Shown in pieces: positions 14,617 to 22,116 of a stretch of 44,097 bases of DNA; the stretch's first letter is position 1; every line of letters starts with the position of its first letter. Under the pieces are notes generated by a model, which did no database searches, had not been told where the DNA came from, and was given only the letters and a program-made list of their open reading frames with translations. This DNA comes from a virus. Position numbers and translations under genes: made by a program. The stretch is from positions 1 to 44,097 of the IMG/VR virus record IMGVR_UViG_3300047174_000304; one strand, given 5' to 3'.

Positions 14617-15900
14617 TCAGGCGGCCAAGGCCTGGAAGCTCGTCGGCATGAACAGGGGGTGCACGGGGTTCGCCTCGGCGATCAGCTGGTCGGCGCGCGT
14701 ACCGTCACCGTACAACTTCTCTGCGAGATAAAGCGCCGGCAGGCTGGCGCCGAAGCCGAAGGTCTTTAGGGCGGCGAGTGCCGCGCCGCGCTTTTGAAGG
14801 TCGGCCACGGCGGCGACCCGAAGCGCCTTGAATGCCTGATAGGTTGCGTCATCCCCCTCATCTCCGGCGATCGTGACCTCATTGTCGATCAGGCCAGTGA
14901 CGGCCATCTGGACCAACGCGGCGTCATCCTGGCTCGACGGCTGGTAGGTGGTCGCCGCGCGGGCCGTAGCCACAACGGCGGCGCGCCGGTAAAGGTCGCT
15001 CACACCTGTCACGGCTCCGAATGGCGCAAAGGCCGCCAAGCCCGAGAGGATGCGAATAGCGTCCGCCGGATCCGCGCAGGCGGCCAGCAAGGCCGCGACG
15101 AGCGCCTGGACATCGGTGGCTGCCTGGGCGGCCGAGATGGTGGTCAGGGCCGCGAAATCCGCAGCCACGACCTTGGCGGCCTGGGTGAGCGTCGCTCGAG
15201 CGGTCGCAGCCGCCGAGACCAGGTCGCTTACCGTCGTGTCGCCCGCATAGACGCTGCCTGAGCCGCTGGAGAGATAGCCACTGTTCCCGCCCGCAAAATA
15301 GCGCCCGTAGGGCCCCGGAAGCTGGCTGGCCAAGTTGGTCAGCGCCGTTGCGTCCTGGCCGCCTGCGGTGACGGCGGCTGACCACTGGGCTGACGCGGAT
15401 GCGCCGGACAGACCCGTGACGCTCGCGACCGTGAAGGCGGTCGCGGCTGCGGCATCGACCAGGACCGCCGCGCTCAGCACCTGCGAAATGGTCGAGGCCG
15501 AGATGCCGAGGAAACTCTGCTGCGTCGACTCGATGAAGTTCAGCTCGATGTCGGCCCGCGTTCCGGCGTCGAGATCGTCGCTGATGGACCAGGCGTCAAC
15601 GCTGACGGTCACCACGCCGTAGGTCGGATGGACCAGTGGACCTGACCCGCTGGCCTCAAGCGCCGCAGTCAGAAGCTGGCGCTGGATGGCCACATCGCCG
15701 CCGCCATACACCACGCTGTTGGAGACGATGAAGCCTCGGATCGTATAGCGCCGCCCGCGCCGACCCATGTCCTCAGGAAACACGCCGTCCTTGCCTGGAT
15801 ACTCGTGGATCGCCTGGCGCCGGCCGCCCTGGGTCGGGCTGGAGCGTACGGCGAAGGGCACGCCGCGAAAGCTGGCGGGGAGAACGTCGGCAATCGCCAT
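14617..15900 (-). CDS. DNA circularisation / tail protein (Mu gp43, gpN family)
   Basis: This 427-residue protein starts ADVLPASFRGVPFAV and shows the conserved N-terminal block GGRRQAIHEYPGKD with GRRGRRYTIRGFIV and VHPTYGVVTVSVD, diagnostic of the DNA_circ_N family. The long Ala-rich middle is helical. Despite the name, these proteins are tail components next to the tape measure and may travel into the cell with the DNA. Place in the Mu order is correct. Confidence 0.88.
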   Translation of the reverse strand: MAIADVLPASFRGVPFAVRSSPTQGGRRQAIHEYPGKDGVFPEDMGRRGRRYTIRGFIVSNSVVYGGGDVAIQRQLLTAALEASGSGPLVHPTYGVVTVSVDAWSISDDLDAGTRADIELNFIESTQQSFLGISASTISQVLSAAVLVDAAAATAFTVASVTGLSGASASAQWSAAVTAGGQDATALTNLASQLPGPYGRYFAGGNSGYLSSGSGSVYAGDTTVSDLVSAAATARATLTQAAKVVAADFAALTTISAAQAATDVQALVAALLAACADPADAIRILSGLAAFAPFGAVTGVSDLYRRAAVVATARAATTYQPSSQDDAALVQMAVTGLIDNEVTIAGDEGDDATYQAFKALRVAAVADLQKRGAALAALKTFGFGASLPALYLAEKLYGDGTRADQLIAEANPVHPLFMPTSFQALAA

Positions 15901-15937
15901 CTAGCCGACCCCCGACGTTGCCCGTTATGGTGGTGAA

Positions 15938-16111
15938 ATGAAAAAGGCGATTGTGCTGACAGCTCTATTGGCGGTCTTTGGACCGGGTCTCGCTATGGCA
16001 GCGAGAGCAGGCGTTAAAGCCCATCGCTACCCACGCTGGCCGGCCCGACCGACACACCGGCGCCGGTTTTTGATTTGGCCGCAACCTTCGCACCCGCCGG
16101 CAAACCAGTGA
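15938..16111 (+). CDS. Possible small exported protein on the opposite strand
   Basis: A 57-residue frame opens at ATG 15938 in the only gap of the tail operon. It begins with a textbook signal sequence (MKKAIVLTALLAVFGPGLAM, cut near AMA-AR). The rest is basic and rich in Pro, Arg and Trp (RYPRWPARPTHRRRFLIWPQ). GGTGA lies three bases before the ATG. Its last 98 bases run antisense through the 3' end of the tape-measure gene, so the C-terminal half may be a shadow. Confidence 0.35.
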   Translation: MKKAIVLTALLAVFGPGLAMAARAGVKAHRYPRWPARPTHRRRFLIWPQPSHPPANQ

Positions 16112-17660
16112 TCTCCAGCGTCACATGTACGGGCGTTTCGTCGGCCGAGCGCTGCACGCGCTGGACATAGTCGCGCGTTTCCTTCGGCAGGTAATGCGGA
16201 TCAGCCAGGAAGGCCTGCTCATCGAACCGGCCGCCATGATCGGCCATGTAGTGGCGCTTGTCCCGATCGACGCGCCCAGGGCCGGCATTGTACGCGGCGG
16301 TGGCGAGCGCTTCGTCACCCTCATAATGGCCCAGCATGTCGCTGAGATACGCGCCGCCCAGCTGCCGGCTGTATCCGGCGTCGTCGCGGTAGCGCTTGCC
16401 GCTCCAAGCAATTCCGTGCTTGCGGGCGACGTCTTCAGCCGTGCCGGGCATGACCTGCATAACGCCGCGCGCGCCCTTGGGGCTCACCTGATCCTGACGC
16501 GAGCGTTCTCCCAGATGCTCGATGCGGGAGGCGAGCGCGCCCAGCGCACCGCCGAAGTGCGCCACCTCACCCGTCGCCCACCGCGTCGTACCAGCCAACG
16601 CGGCGACCCCCGCCGAGGCGGCGCCCGCCACTGTCCTGCCTATGCCCGTTCCAGCCTTGCCGTCCGCTATGTCCCGGCCCGCGGCGTTCGCTGCGTCCAG
16701 ACCAGGCTCCGCCGCTAGGGCCGCTTGGCGATCGATCAGCATACCGGCGCGGCCGGCGAGCTGCTTGCCCAGCACCCCCTTCTGCCAAATCCGGCTGGCG
16801 TCTGCGACGTCTGAGCCGGGCATGACGGCTGCGTGCTTGGCCGCGTCGTCCATCGCCGCCTGCACCGCCGCGCGTCCTTGCCTCAGCATGGGGAGCGCGG
16901 AGCTGACGCCCAAAAGGTCGGCGATGCGCGCCTGTGTCTGCGGATCCTTGTACTGCGGAATCTTGTCGGCCAAGTCTAGCAGTTCGGCGCTGGCGTCCAT
17001 GGAGCCGTCCGGCTTTTGACGCATGCTGAGGCCGAGCTGGTTCATCAGCGCAAGGACGGTGTTGTTCCGACCGTACTTGGCCTCGTGCATATTGGAGGCC
17101 AGGGACCCGAGCGCGCCGGTCGTGTCCTCCTTAGAAACGCCGAACCGCTCACCCGCCGCCTGAAACTTCTGCAGGTCCTCCGTCGTGACGCCAATCCCAG
17201 CGGATAGCCGCGCCAGCTGAGCGCCGCCCTCGGCCCAGCCCGACGCCAACTTCACCGCGCCAGCCGTCAGGGCCGCCACGATGCCGACGGCGCCGCCGGC
17301 GGCCGCCGCTACGCCGCCGATGGCGGCGCCGAGCCCAGAGCCGGACTGCGCCGCCTCACGCATTCCGCTGGCGGCCTTGACGGCCGCCTCGTGAACCTCG
17401 CCTAGGGTCGAGGTGTAGCGGGAGACGCCGGGCGCGACGGAGACCAGTCGTCCCGTGGCGCTCTTAGCCTGGTCCATGGCGCCCTTGACCTGCGCCAAGC
17501 CGGACTTGGATCCCGGCCCGTGCTTCTGGGCCTTCTGCGAGGCGACACCATAGGCCTTCGTCGCCTTGGTGAGGCCGCCCATCTGCTTTTCAGCAGACTT
17601 GACGCCCTTGGCGGTCTCGTCGGTCGCCGTGATCCGATACTTGAAGCGGTTCTCGGCCAT
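16014..17660 (-). CDS. Tape-measure protein with C-terminal lytic transglycosylase (SLT) domain
   Basis: This 548-residue protein sets tail length. ATG 17660 is preferred over GTG 17663 because it shares its A with the stop of the frameshifted chaperone (TGATG). Residues 1-110 are coiled (KGVKSAEKQMGGLTKATKAY), and Gly/Ala-rich hydrophobic stretches lie near residues 110-145 (GLGAAIGGVAAAAGGAVGIV). Residues 375-480 form an SLT domain with SPKGARGVMQVMPGTAEDVA and AYNAGPGRV. Such domains cut peptidoglycan locally during injection. The catalytic Glu is followed by Arg (GERSRQDQVS) where Ser is expected, so activity is uncertain. Confidence 0.88.
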   Translation of the reverse strand: MAENRFKYRITATDETAKGVKSAEKQMGGLTKATKAYGVASQKAQKHGPGSKSGLAQVKGAMDQAKSATGRLVSVAPGVSRYTSTLGEVHEAAVKAASGMREAAQSGSGLGAAIGGVAAAAGGAVGIVAALTAGAVKLASGWAEGGAQLARLSAGIGVTTEDLQKFQAAGERFGVSKEDTTGALGSLASNMHEAKYGRNNTVLALMNQLGLSMRQKPDGSMDASAELLDLADKIPQYKDPQTQARIADLLGVSSALPMLRQGRAAVQAAMDDAAKHAAVMPGSDVADASRIWQKGVLGKQLAGRAGMLIDRQAALAAEPGLDAANAAGRDIADGKAGTGIGRTVAGAASAGVAALAGTTRWATGEVAHFGGALGALASRIEHLGERSRQDQVSPKGARGVMQVMPGTAEDVARKHGIAWSGKRYRDDAGYSRQLGGAYLSDMLGHYEGDEALATAAYNAGPGRVDRDKRHYMADHGGRFDEQAFLADPHYLPKETRDYVQRVQRSADETPVHVTLEITGLPAGAKVAAKSKTGAGVSVGPASVGSDGL

Positions 17661-17806
17661 CACCGCTCCCCATCAGCCATGGCGCCCCACAGCCACCAGA
17701 TGTTCAGCTCAGACCATGGGTGCTCCATGATCTTAGCCGGCGTCGTCGCGTAGCGCCGAGCCAGCGCGTCTATTCGGAGACCCCACCTTTCAGGGCGGGT
17801 TGAAGA
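17660..17806 (-). CDS. Tail-chaperone extension made by -1 frameshift (GT/E'-like)
   Basis: After a -1 shift at 17806-17812 the frame adds 48 residues, beginning SSTRPERWGLRIDALARRYA and continuing TTPAKIMEHPWSELNIWWLW, then GAMADGER. The P-x-x-I-M-x-x-P-W-x-E-L-x-x-W core is the kind of sequence found in the long form of tail assembly chaperones (lambda GT, P2 E+E', Mu gp41/42). Its TGA overlaps the tape-measure ATG. The full fusion, 82 + 48 = 130 residues, would run from 18051 to 17660. This part has no good start of its own. Confidence 0.75.
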   Translation of the reverse strand, partial: SSTRPERWGLRIDALARRYATTPAKIMEHPWSELNIWWLWGAMADGER

Positions 17807-18051
17807 AAACCCGCAATGTAATTGGAGCCCTCCACGAGCTGAGAGGCCGCCATTTGCTCGATGACGGACAAAGGCTGGCCGCTGACCGTCACGACCGCTT
17901 GGATATCGGCGTCTACGCCAGCGAGCTTATCCCATTTTCGCCACTCGGCCGCGGTCGGCTCGCGCAGCGTGATCTGAGTGATCACATCGCCGGCCTTGTT
18001 CTTGATCGGCGTCTTGAATTCGATGACGAGCTCGTCGGGCTGATCGGCCAT
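17770..18051 (-). CDS. Tail assembly chaperone, short form (Mu gp41-like, Phage_TAC_7)
   Basis: ATG 18051 gives 93 residues with the family block VIEFKTPIKNKAGDVITQI followed by TLREPTAAEWRKW. The same frame is open far upstream but there antisenses or overlaps the Z-like gene. Short-form chaperones bind the tape measure and recruit tube protein, and they are made in excess over a frameshifted long form. A G-GGT-TTT slippery heptamer near codon 81 provides that shift here. The gene lies between the Z-like protein and the tape measure, as expected. Confidence 0.85.
   Translation of the reverse strand: MADQPDELVIEFKTPIKNKAGDVITQITLREPTAAEWRKWDKLAGVDADIQAVVTVSGQPLSVIEQMAASQLVEGSNYIAGFLQPALKGGVSE
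17806..17812 (-). promoter_or_regulatory. Slippery heptamer GGGTTTT for -1 frameshifting
   Basis: On the minus strand the zero-frame codons are GCG-GGT-TTT-CTT, so the heptamer is G-GGT-TTT, an exact X-XXY-YYZ match in the correct phase. Both tRNAs can re-pair after a -1 slip (GGG, TTT). It is analogous to lambda's G-GGA-AAG site. The -1 frame is open from here to 17660. Confidence 0.8.
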
Positions 18052-18059
18052 GTGCGGTC

Positions 18060-18803
18060 CTATTTTGCTGTGGCGAGTTCGTGGGCGATGGCCCGCTGCA
18101 GCGCCGAGGCGCCGTATTTGTTCAAACCGACCAGCACGACCTTGTCCGGGTCGAAACGCTTGCGGTAGGTCGGCGCCTTGGGCGTGAAGACCAGGATGGG
18201 CTCGACCTGACCGGGCGCCACCAGCTGGTAGACGCCGAGCGGACGCTTGTTGCCCGTCTTGGACTTGGCGATGAAGTAGTCGGACCGCGCGCCCTTGGCG
18301 ATCAAGCCCTTCTTGGCGAGCCGCCGCTGCGTCTTGTCGGTCATGTTCTGTTGCGGGTCGTTCTGCGCGCCCAGGCGGCTCAGGACCTGCTGGATCTGGC
18401 CACGGCTGATATTGCCGTACTGGTCGAGCTTGGCGCCGCGGCCTGGCACGATGAACTGGCCTCCGGACAGCGCCGAGAGCCTGCGTTCGAGGCGCTTCAT
18501 GCGCCGCGGGCCGCCTTCCATCTGAGGCTGCAGGTACTTCCAAGCCGGCGTGCCCTTCGGTGCGGAATCCCTGATCTCGACCCGAGCCGTGAGCCGGCGT
18601 GGGCTGGCCTTGAGCACATAGAAGGCCTTCAAGGTGAATGGCGTCGGGCGGTCGAAGACCTTTTGCATCTCGCTGACGAGGTCCTGGCGAACGTCGTTCG
18701 CGAGGATGTTCAGGGCGTTCGCGGTCGCGAACGGAATCTGGCGCTCGGTCAGCTTCTTGAACGCCTTCCGCGTCTCCCGGTCATCGACCTTGACCGCGAA
18801 CAC
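18060..18803 (-). CDS. Minor tail protein, lambda gpZ-like candidate
   Basis: The 247-residue basic protein has an N-terminal helix pair (IPFATANALNILANDVRQDL) and then the conserved FDRPTPFTLKAFYVL segment near residue 52. Long Arg/Lys-rich stretches follow (PRRMKRLERRLSALSGGQFI), with a C-terminal KAPTYRKRFDPDKV. This architecture recalls minor tail protein Z and similar tail-completion proteins. Its location between tube and chaperone is not that of a classic Mu gene, so the tail module has been modified. Tail completion is inferred. Confidence 0.6.
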   Translation of the reverse strand: MFAVKVDDRETRKAFKKLTERQIPFATANALNILANDVRQDLVSEMQKVFDRPTPFTLKAFYVLKASPRRLTARVEIRDSAPKGTPAWKYLQPQMEGGPRRMKRLERRLSALSGGQFIVPGRGAKLDQYGNISRGQIQQVLSRLGAQNDPQQNMTDKTQRRLAKKGLIAKGARSDYFIAKSKTGNKRPLGVYQLVAPGQVEPILVFTPKAPTYRKRFDPDKVVLVGLNKYGASALQRAIAHELATAK

Positions 18804-18804
18804 C

Positions 18805-19185
18805 TCAGTTCTCGGTCACGCTGGCGCCGAAGAACTCCAGGTCGAATGTGCCGTCCTCGGTGTTGACCTTGATTGGCTCGCCATTGCGGAACATGCCTTG
18901 GCCGATGATCGTCTTGCCGTTGATGAGTTCGAAGACCACGGACGAGTTCACGCAGGCGTTCAGCGCGGAGATTGACACGGCCGAGCTGTTGCGGCCTTGC
19001 CAGGTCATGGCGCCGCCGACCGGCTTCTCGCTATAGCCTTGAAACCCGTTCTGTCCCTGCAGCGGCTCCCGCATGACGTCGGAGCACTGGTAGTTCCCTT
19101 CGCCCGCAATGTCATAGGTCACGCCGTCGATGGTGACATAGCAGGTGCCGGCCAGCGCATTGGGCGCCGTGGTGTTGGTGGCCAT
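18805..19185 (-). CDS. Tail tube protein (Mu gpM-like)
   Basis: The 126-residue protein contains GTCYVTIDGVTYDIAGEGNY, the family block EKPVGGAMTWQGRNS and a C-terminal VNTEDGTFDLEFFG, all typical of the phage tail tube family (Mu gpM, P2 FII). Hexamers of this protein stack into the inner tube through which DNA passes. It follows the sheath gene with a 14-base gap. Confidence 0.9.
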   Translation of the reverse strand: MATNTTAPNALAGTCYVTIDGVTYDIAGEGNYQCSDVMREPLQGQNGFQGYSEKPVGGAMTWQGRNSSAVSISALNACVNSSVVFELINGKTIIGQGMFRNGEPIKVNTEDGTFDLEFFGASVTEN

Positions 19186-19199
19186 GGATCAGCGCTCCG

Positions 19200-20711
19200 T
19201 TATGACGTCGCCGCCGCAGCCGGCGGCATCAGCATGAATTGGGCGAGCAGCGCGAGGGTGCGCAGGCCGCCGGTGAGGATGGGATCGAAGAGGACGTCCA
19301 CCCGGCTGGGGTTGTTGGCGTTTTGCTGAATTACCAGGCCCGCCGAGAAGTCGGCGACATCCTGGACCAGGCCGGGGCTCATCGACTGGTACAGGGCGAT
19401 CAGGTAGGCGCGGATCGTATTGGGCGTGACAAAATTGGAGCCCGCAGGGATGCGCGTGCCGTTGGCCACCAGTTTGCAGCGCCCGAAGGTGCTGGTCACG
19501 CCGCTCTTCAGGGTCCGCAGGACCGCCATCAGCGTGAACATGGTCTCGACCTGCAGATACGAGTCGTCGGCCGTGCCTTGAGCGTTCTTCTGATACGTCG
19601 TGATCAGGTTCTCGATCTGAACCTGATTGCTCTGGCTGACCGTGAAGGTGCTGATGCCGTCGTAGAGCAGGGTGTTGCGCTCGGGCGGGTCGAACTGCGA
19701 CGCAATCGGCGGCGCGAGCGCGGTGGACAGCGTCAGGGTCTGCAACGGAAGAGCCGGATCGGCGCGGAGGCTGACAGCGGCCGTGCCGGCGATGTCGGCC
19801 GCCCAGATCCAGCTCGGCGTGGGGCTATCATAGAAGCCCATCTCGGTGTTGTGTTGATCGTTCAGGGTTGCGCCGTAGGTGGCCAGCGCGCCGTAAGCCC
19901 CGCGATAGGCGCCGAAGGCGTGGCCGTAGACCTGCGACTGCCAGGACCACCTGCCGTTCACGTCGCCCAGGAAGGACGTCATGGCGGCGAGCGAGGTCGC
20001 ATCGTTGTAGGGCTGCACGATGAAGTCGAACGGTTGGCTCGACAGGTTGGCCAGCGCCGCAGACAGGGTCGGATTGGTGGCCCCGCCCGACATCGGCGTC
20101 AGCGTGACCGTCAGTCCTGCGGGCGTGGTCTGCCCTGCGGACGTCCCCAGATAGTTCAGGCGCAGATCGATGTCGTTCCCGGCCAAGCCCTTGTTCAGCG
20201 CGGTCAGGGCGATCGTGCCGGCGGTGACGGCGCCGGAAACCGGGAAGGTGTTCGCCGCCGCAAGAGCGGCTTCGACAGCCGTCGCCACCTGCGCCGCCGT
20301 CATACCAGCCGTGAGGGCGACCTGCAGCAATTCGCCGGCGATGTAGAGGAAGAGCGTGCCGTTCGCCGTCACGGCGCCCGTGAAAGCGACGGCGCCTGCT
20401 GCGGCAGTCGCGCCGGCGGCGTCGGACAGCGGCAAAAGCCACACCTCCCCGAACGCATCGGCGTCGATATAGGCCTGCGCCATGAGCGCCAGCATGGAGC
20501 CGGCGCCGGCTTTGGCGGCGGCGTCGCCCGAGCCGGAACAGATCACCGGCAGGTTCGGCGTCGCCGTTCCGGCCGCCGTCATCTGGCCGATCACCAGAGC
20601 GCGCTGGGTCTGCTGATTGGTGTTGGCCTGGCTGTTGTTCAGCTCGGCGAAGAACAGCGGGATGCGCAGGTTCGCCGGGATGTTCTGGAAGGGGACCGCA
20701 TAGTCGGCCAT
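19200..20711 (-). CDS. Tail sheath protein (Mu gpL-like)
   Basis: This 503-residue protein begins with MADYAVPFQNIPANLRIPLF, the conserved start of Mu-type sheath proteins. The N-terminal half has an inserted beta domain (GAVTAGTIALTALNKGLAGN). The C-terminal half carries DGISTFTVSQSNQVQIENLI and a YLQVETMFTLMAVLRTLK block that form the conserved sheath core. Its ATG shares a base with the stop of the gp38-like gene (TGATG). Presence of a sheath shows that the virion has a contractile tail. Confidence 0.92.
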   Translation of the reverse strand: MADYAVPFQNIPANLRIPLFFAELNNSQANTNQQTQRALVIGQMTAAGTATPNLPVICSGSGDAAAKAGAGSMLALMAQAYIDADAFGEVWLLPLSDAAGATAAAGAVAFTGAVTANGTLFLYIAGELLQVALTAGMTAAQVATAVEAALAAANTFPVSGAVTAGTIALTALNKGLAGNDIDLRLNYLGTSAGQTTPAGLTVTLTPMSGGATNPTLSAALANLSSQPFDFIVQPYNDATSLAAMTSFLGDVNGRWSWQSQVYGHAFGAYRGAYGALATYGATLNDQHNTEMGFYDSPTPSWIWAADIAGTAAVSLRADPALPLQTLTLSTALAPPIASQFDPPERNTLLYDGISTFTVSQSNQVQIENLITTYQKNAQGTADDSYLQVETMFTLMAVLRTLKSGVTSTFGRCKLVANGTRIPAGSNFVTPNTIRAYLIALYQSMSPGLVQDVADFSAGLVIQQNANNPSRVDVLFDPILTGGLRTLALLAQFMLMPPAAAATS

Positions 20712-20959
20712 CAGGCGTGCTCCTCATGGGGGGCGGCAGGCAATGCGTCGGCGCCGGCGAGCTGCTCGGCCGGCGGGGCGGGATCGGCATCCGTCTGGGC
20801 GGCCTCGGCGACCGGGGGCGCTTCAAGCGTGACGTCGCCGTCGCGCAGGCGCCGATGCCAGAACATGTCGTGCTCGGGCACGGTCAGGCCGTCGGCGGGC
20901 ACGGGACGCCTGGTCACCGGACAGCGCACGCGCCGCCCGTTGACGGGATAAACCAGCAT
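20711..20959 (-). CDS. Mu gp38-like protein (DUF2635)
   Basis: An 82-residue protein starts MLVYPVNGRRVRCPVTRRPV and contains the HDMFWHRRLRDGDV segment typical of DUF2635. It has an Ala/Pro-rich acidic tail. The family always lies just before the Mu-type sheath gene. Its biochemical role is unknown. Confidence 0.85.
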   Translation of the reverse strand: MLVYPVNGRRVRCPVTRRPVPADGLTVPEHDMFWHRRLRDGDVTLEAPPVAEAAQTDADPAPPAEQLAGADALPAAPHEEHA

Positions 20960-20969
20960 GGCCGGCTCC

Positions 20970-21542
20970 TTAGGATTGAGGGATAGAGACGTCGATCCCG
21001 ACCGGCGGGTAGGCTGGGAAGGTGAAATTCATGTCGGTGATCGCAACAGCGGCCGGCGGGCAAAAGGCGTCGGGCCCTTCGTAGAATTCTAGCTCCATCT
21101 CGATGCCGAGTTCGCCGAGGTGACGAGCTCCGCCCGAGTTCAGGCCGAGTTCAGACGCCATGCTGGAAATCTGTTGAATCTGCGTCATCAGTGCCGGGGC
21201 GCCGATCACTGCCACTTCGATCTGGCGCTTCATCAGCAGCAGCGCAGCCTGCACAACACCAGAATTCCCGTCCGAAGCGTCGGCCGGCGCATCGACGCGG
21301 GCCAGCATCCGGATCGTTTCGGTCGTGGTGAACTGCGGCTGGTTGCGGCCGAGACTTTCCTTCTGGCCGCGGGGGCATGAAAGAAAGATCGCCGGATAGT
21401 CGCTCGTACTGCTTGGCCAGTCGCGCGGCTCGTAAACCCGCTGTCCCGCCGCCGTTGGGTAGACGTCTTGGCCGTTCACCTCGATCGGCGTGGTGAGCAG
21501 TGTAGCGATCGTGCCGATCAGCTGATCAACAGTCGTACTCAT
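20970..21542 (-). CDS. Mu gp37-like tail protein (DUF1834)
   Basis: ATG 21542 overlaps the stop of the FII-like gene as ATGA and is preferred to the earlier in-frame codon. The product has 190 residues, with an N-terminal STTVDQLIGTIATLLTT helix and a DYPAIFLSCPRGQKES segment. The C-terminal part is ELEFYEGPDAFCPPAAV. The Mu gp37 family lies between head-tail connectors and sheath and is thought to be a tail terminator, the ring that caps the tail. Confidence 0.75.
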   Translation of the reverse strand: MSTTVDQLIGTIATLLTTPIEVNGQDVYPTAAGQRVYEPRDWPSSTSDYPAIFLSCPRGQKESLGRNQPQFTTTETIRMLARVDAPADASDGNSGVVQAALLLMKRQIEVAVIGAPALMTQIQQISSMASELGLNSGGARHLGELGIEMELEFYEGPDAFCPPAAVAITDMNFTFPAYPPVGIDVSIPQS

Positions 21543-21877
21543 GAGGTGGTCATCAGCACAAGCTTGGCCCACCCGTGGCCGTCCGCTTTCACAGACATCA
21601 CGCGGTAGGTGGTGCTTACGCTCGCGACCGTGACGACGTCGCCCTGGTTTGGCGTCACGCCCGGTGGGAACTGGGCCAATCGAACGCCGAGCACTGGGCT
21701 CATCGTCTGAAACTCCGGCTCAGCGCCTTCTAGGCTCAGCCCGACATACTGATCGTCAAAGACGCCATCGAGTGCGAACTGCGCTCCGCCCTGCGGGGTA
21801 TAGAGAGGCTGCACATTTTCGCCGAACACCCCCGCGGCCATCATGGGCGCGAGGATGTTCTGATCTATGTCGAACAC
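21539..21877 (-). CDS. Head-tail attachment protein (lambda FII-like)
   Basis: The 112-residue protein has an N-terminal FDIDQNILAPMMAAGVFGEN and a beta-barrel-like C-terminus (GDVVTVASVSTTYRVMSVKADG). This matches the Phage_attach family of lambda gpFII, which caps the filled head and joins it to the tail. It is the last gene of the lambda-type head module and overlaps the first Mu-type tail gene by four bases. This is the module junction. Confidence 0.75.
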   Translation of the reverse strand: MFDIDQNILAPMMAAGVFGENVQPLYTPQGGAQFALDGVFDDQYVGLSLEGAEPEFQTMSPVLGVRLAQFPPGVTPNQGDVVTVASVSTTYRVMSVKADGHGWAKLVLMTTS

Positions 21878-21880
21878 GGC

Positions 21881-22114
21881 CTAGCGGCGCTCTGAAGCGA
21901 CCAGGCCGACGCGGGCGCCTTGAGGAAGGGGAGGCGACGGCGCATCGGGATCGGAAAGGAAACCCAGCTTCATCAGGTCGGCGGCGACCTTCTTCGAAAG
22001 CTCGACCTCCTTGCCGGGGCCATAGGACTCGCCGTCGTGGTGCACGGTGCGCCCGTGAGCGACCGTCACCTTGACGATTTCGGACTTGTCGGATGGCTTG
22101 GGAGCATCGGCCAT
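21881..22114 (-). CDS. Small head-region protein, unknown
   Basis: This 77-residue protein has a beta-type core (IVKVTVAHGRTVHHDGESYGPG, then KEVELSKKVAADLMKLGFL) resembling short proteins that carry a modified 'H-D-G' beta hairpin after phage capsid genes. It sits where lambda carries FI. The sequence is too short and variable to assign. Confidence 0.6.
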   Translation of the reverse strand: MADAPKPSDKSEIVKVTVAHGRTVHHDGESYGPGKEVELSKKVAADLMKLGFLSDPDAPSPPLPQGARVGLVASERR

Positions 22115-22116
22115 TG

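Noticed and set aside
19239-20951. 570-codon plus-strand ORF
   Set aside because: Complete antisense of the sheath gene, very rich in Arg, Gly and Gln; typical long shadow in GC-rich DNA.
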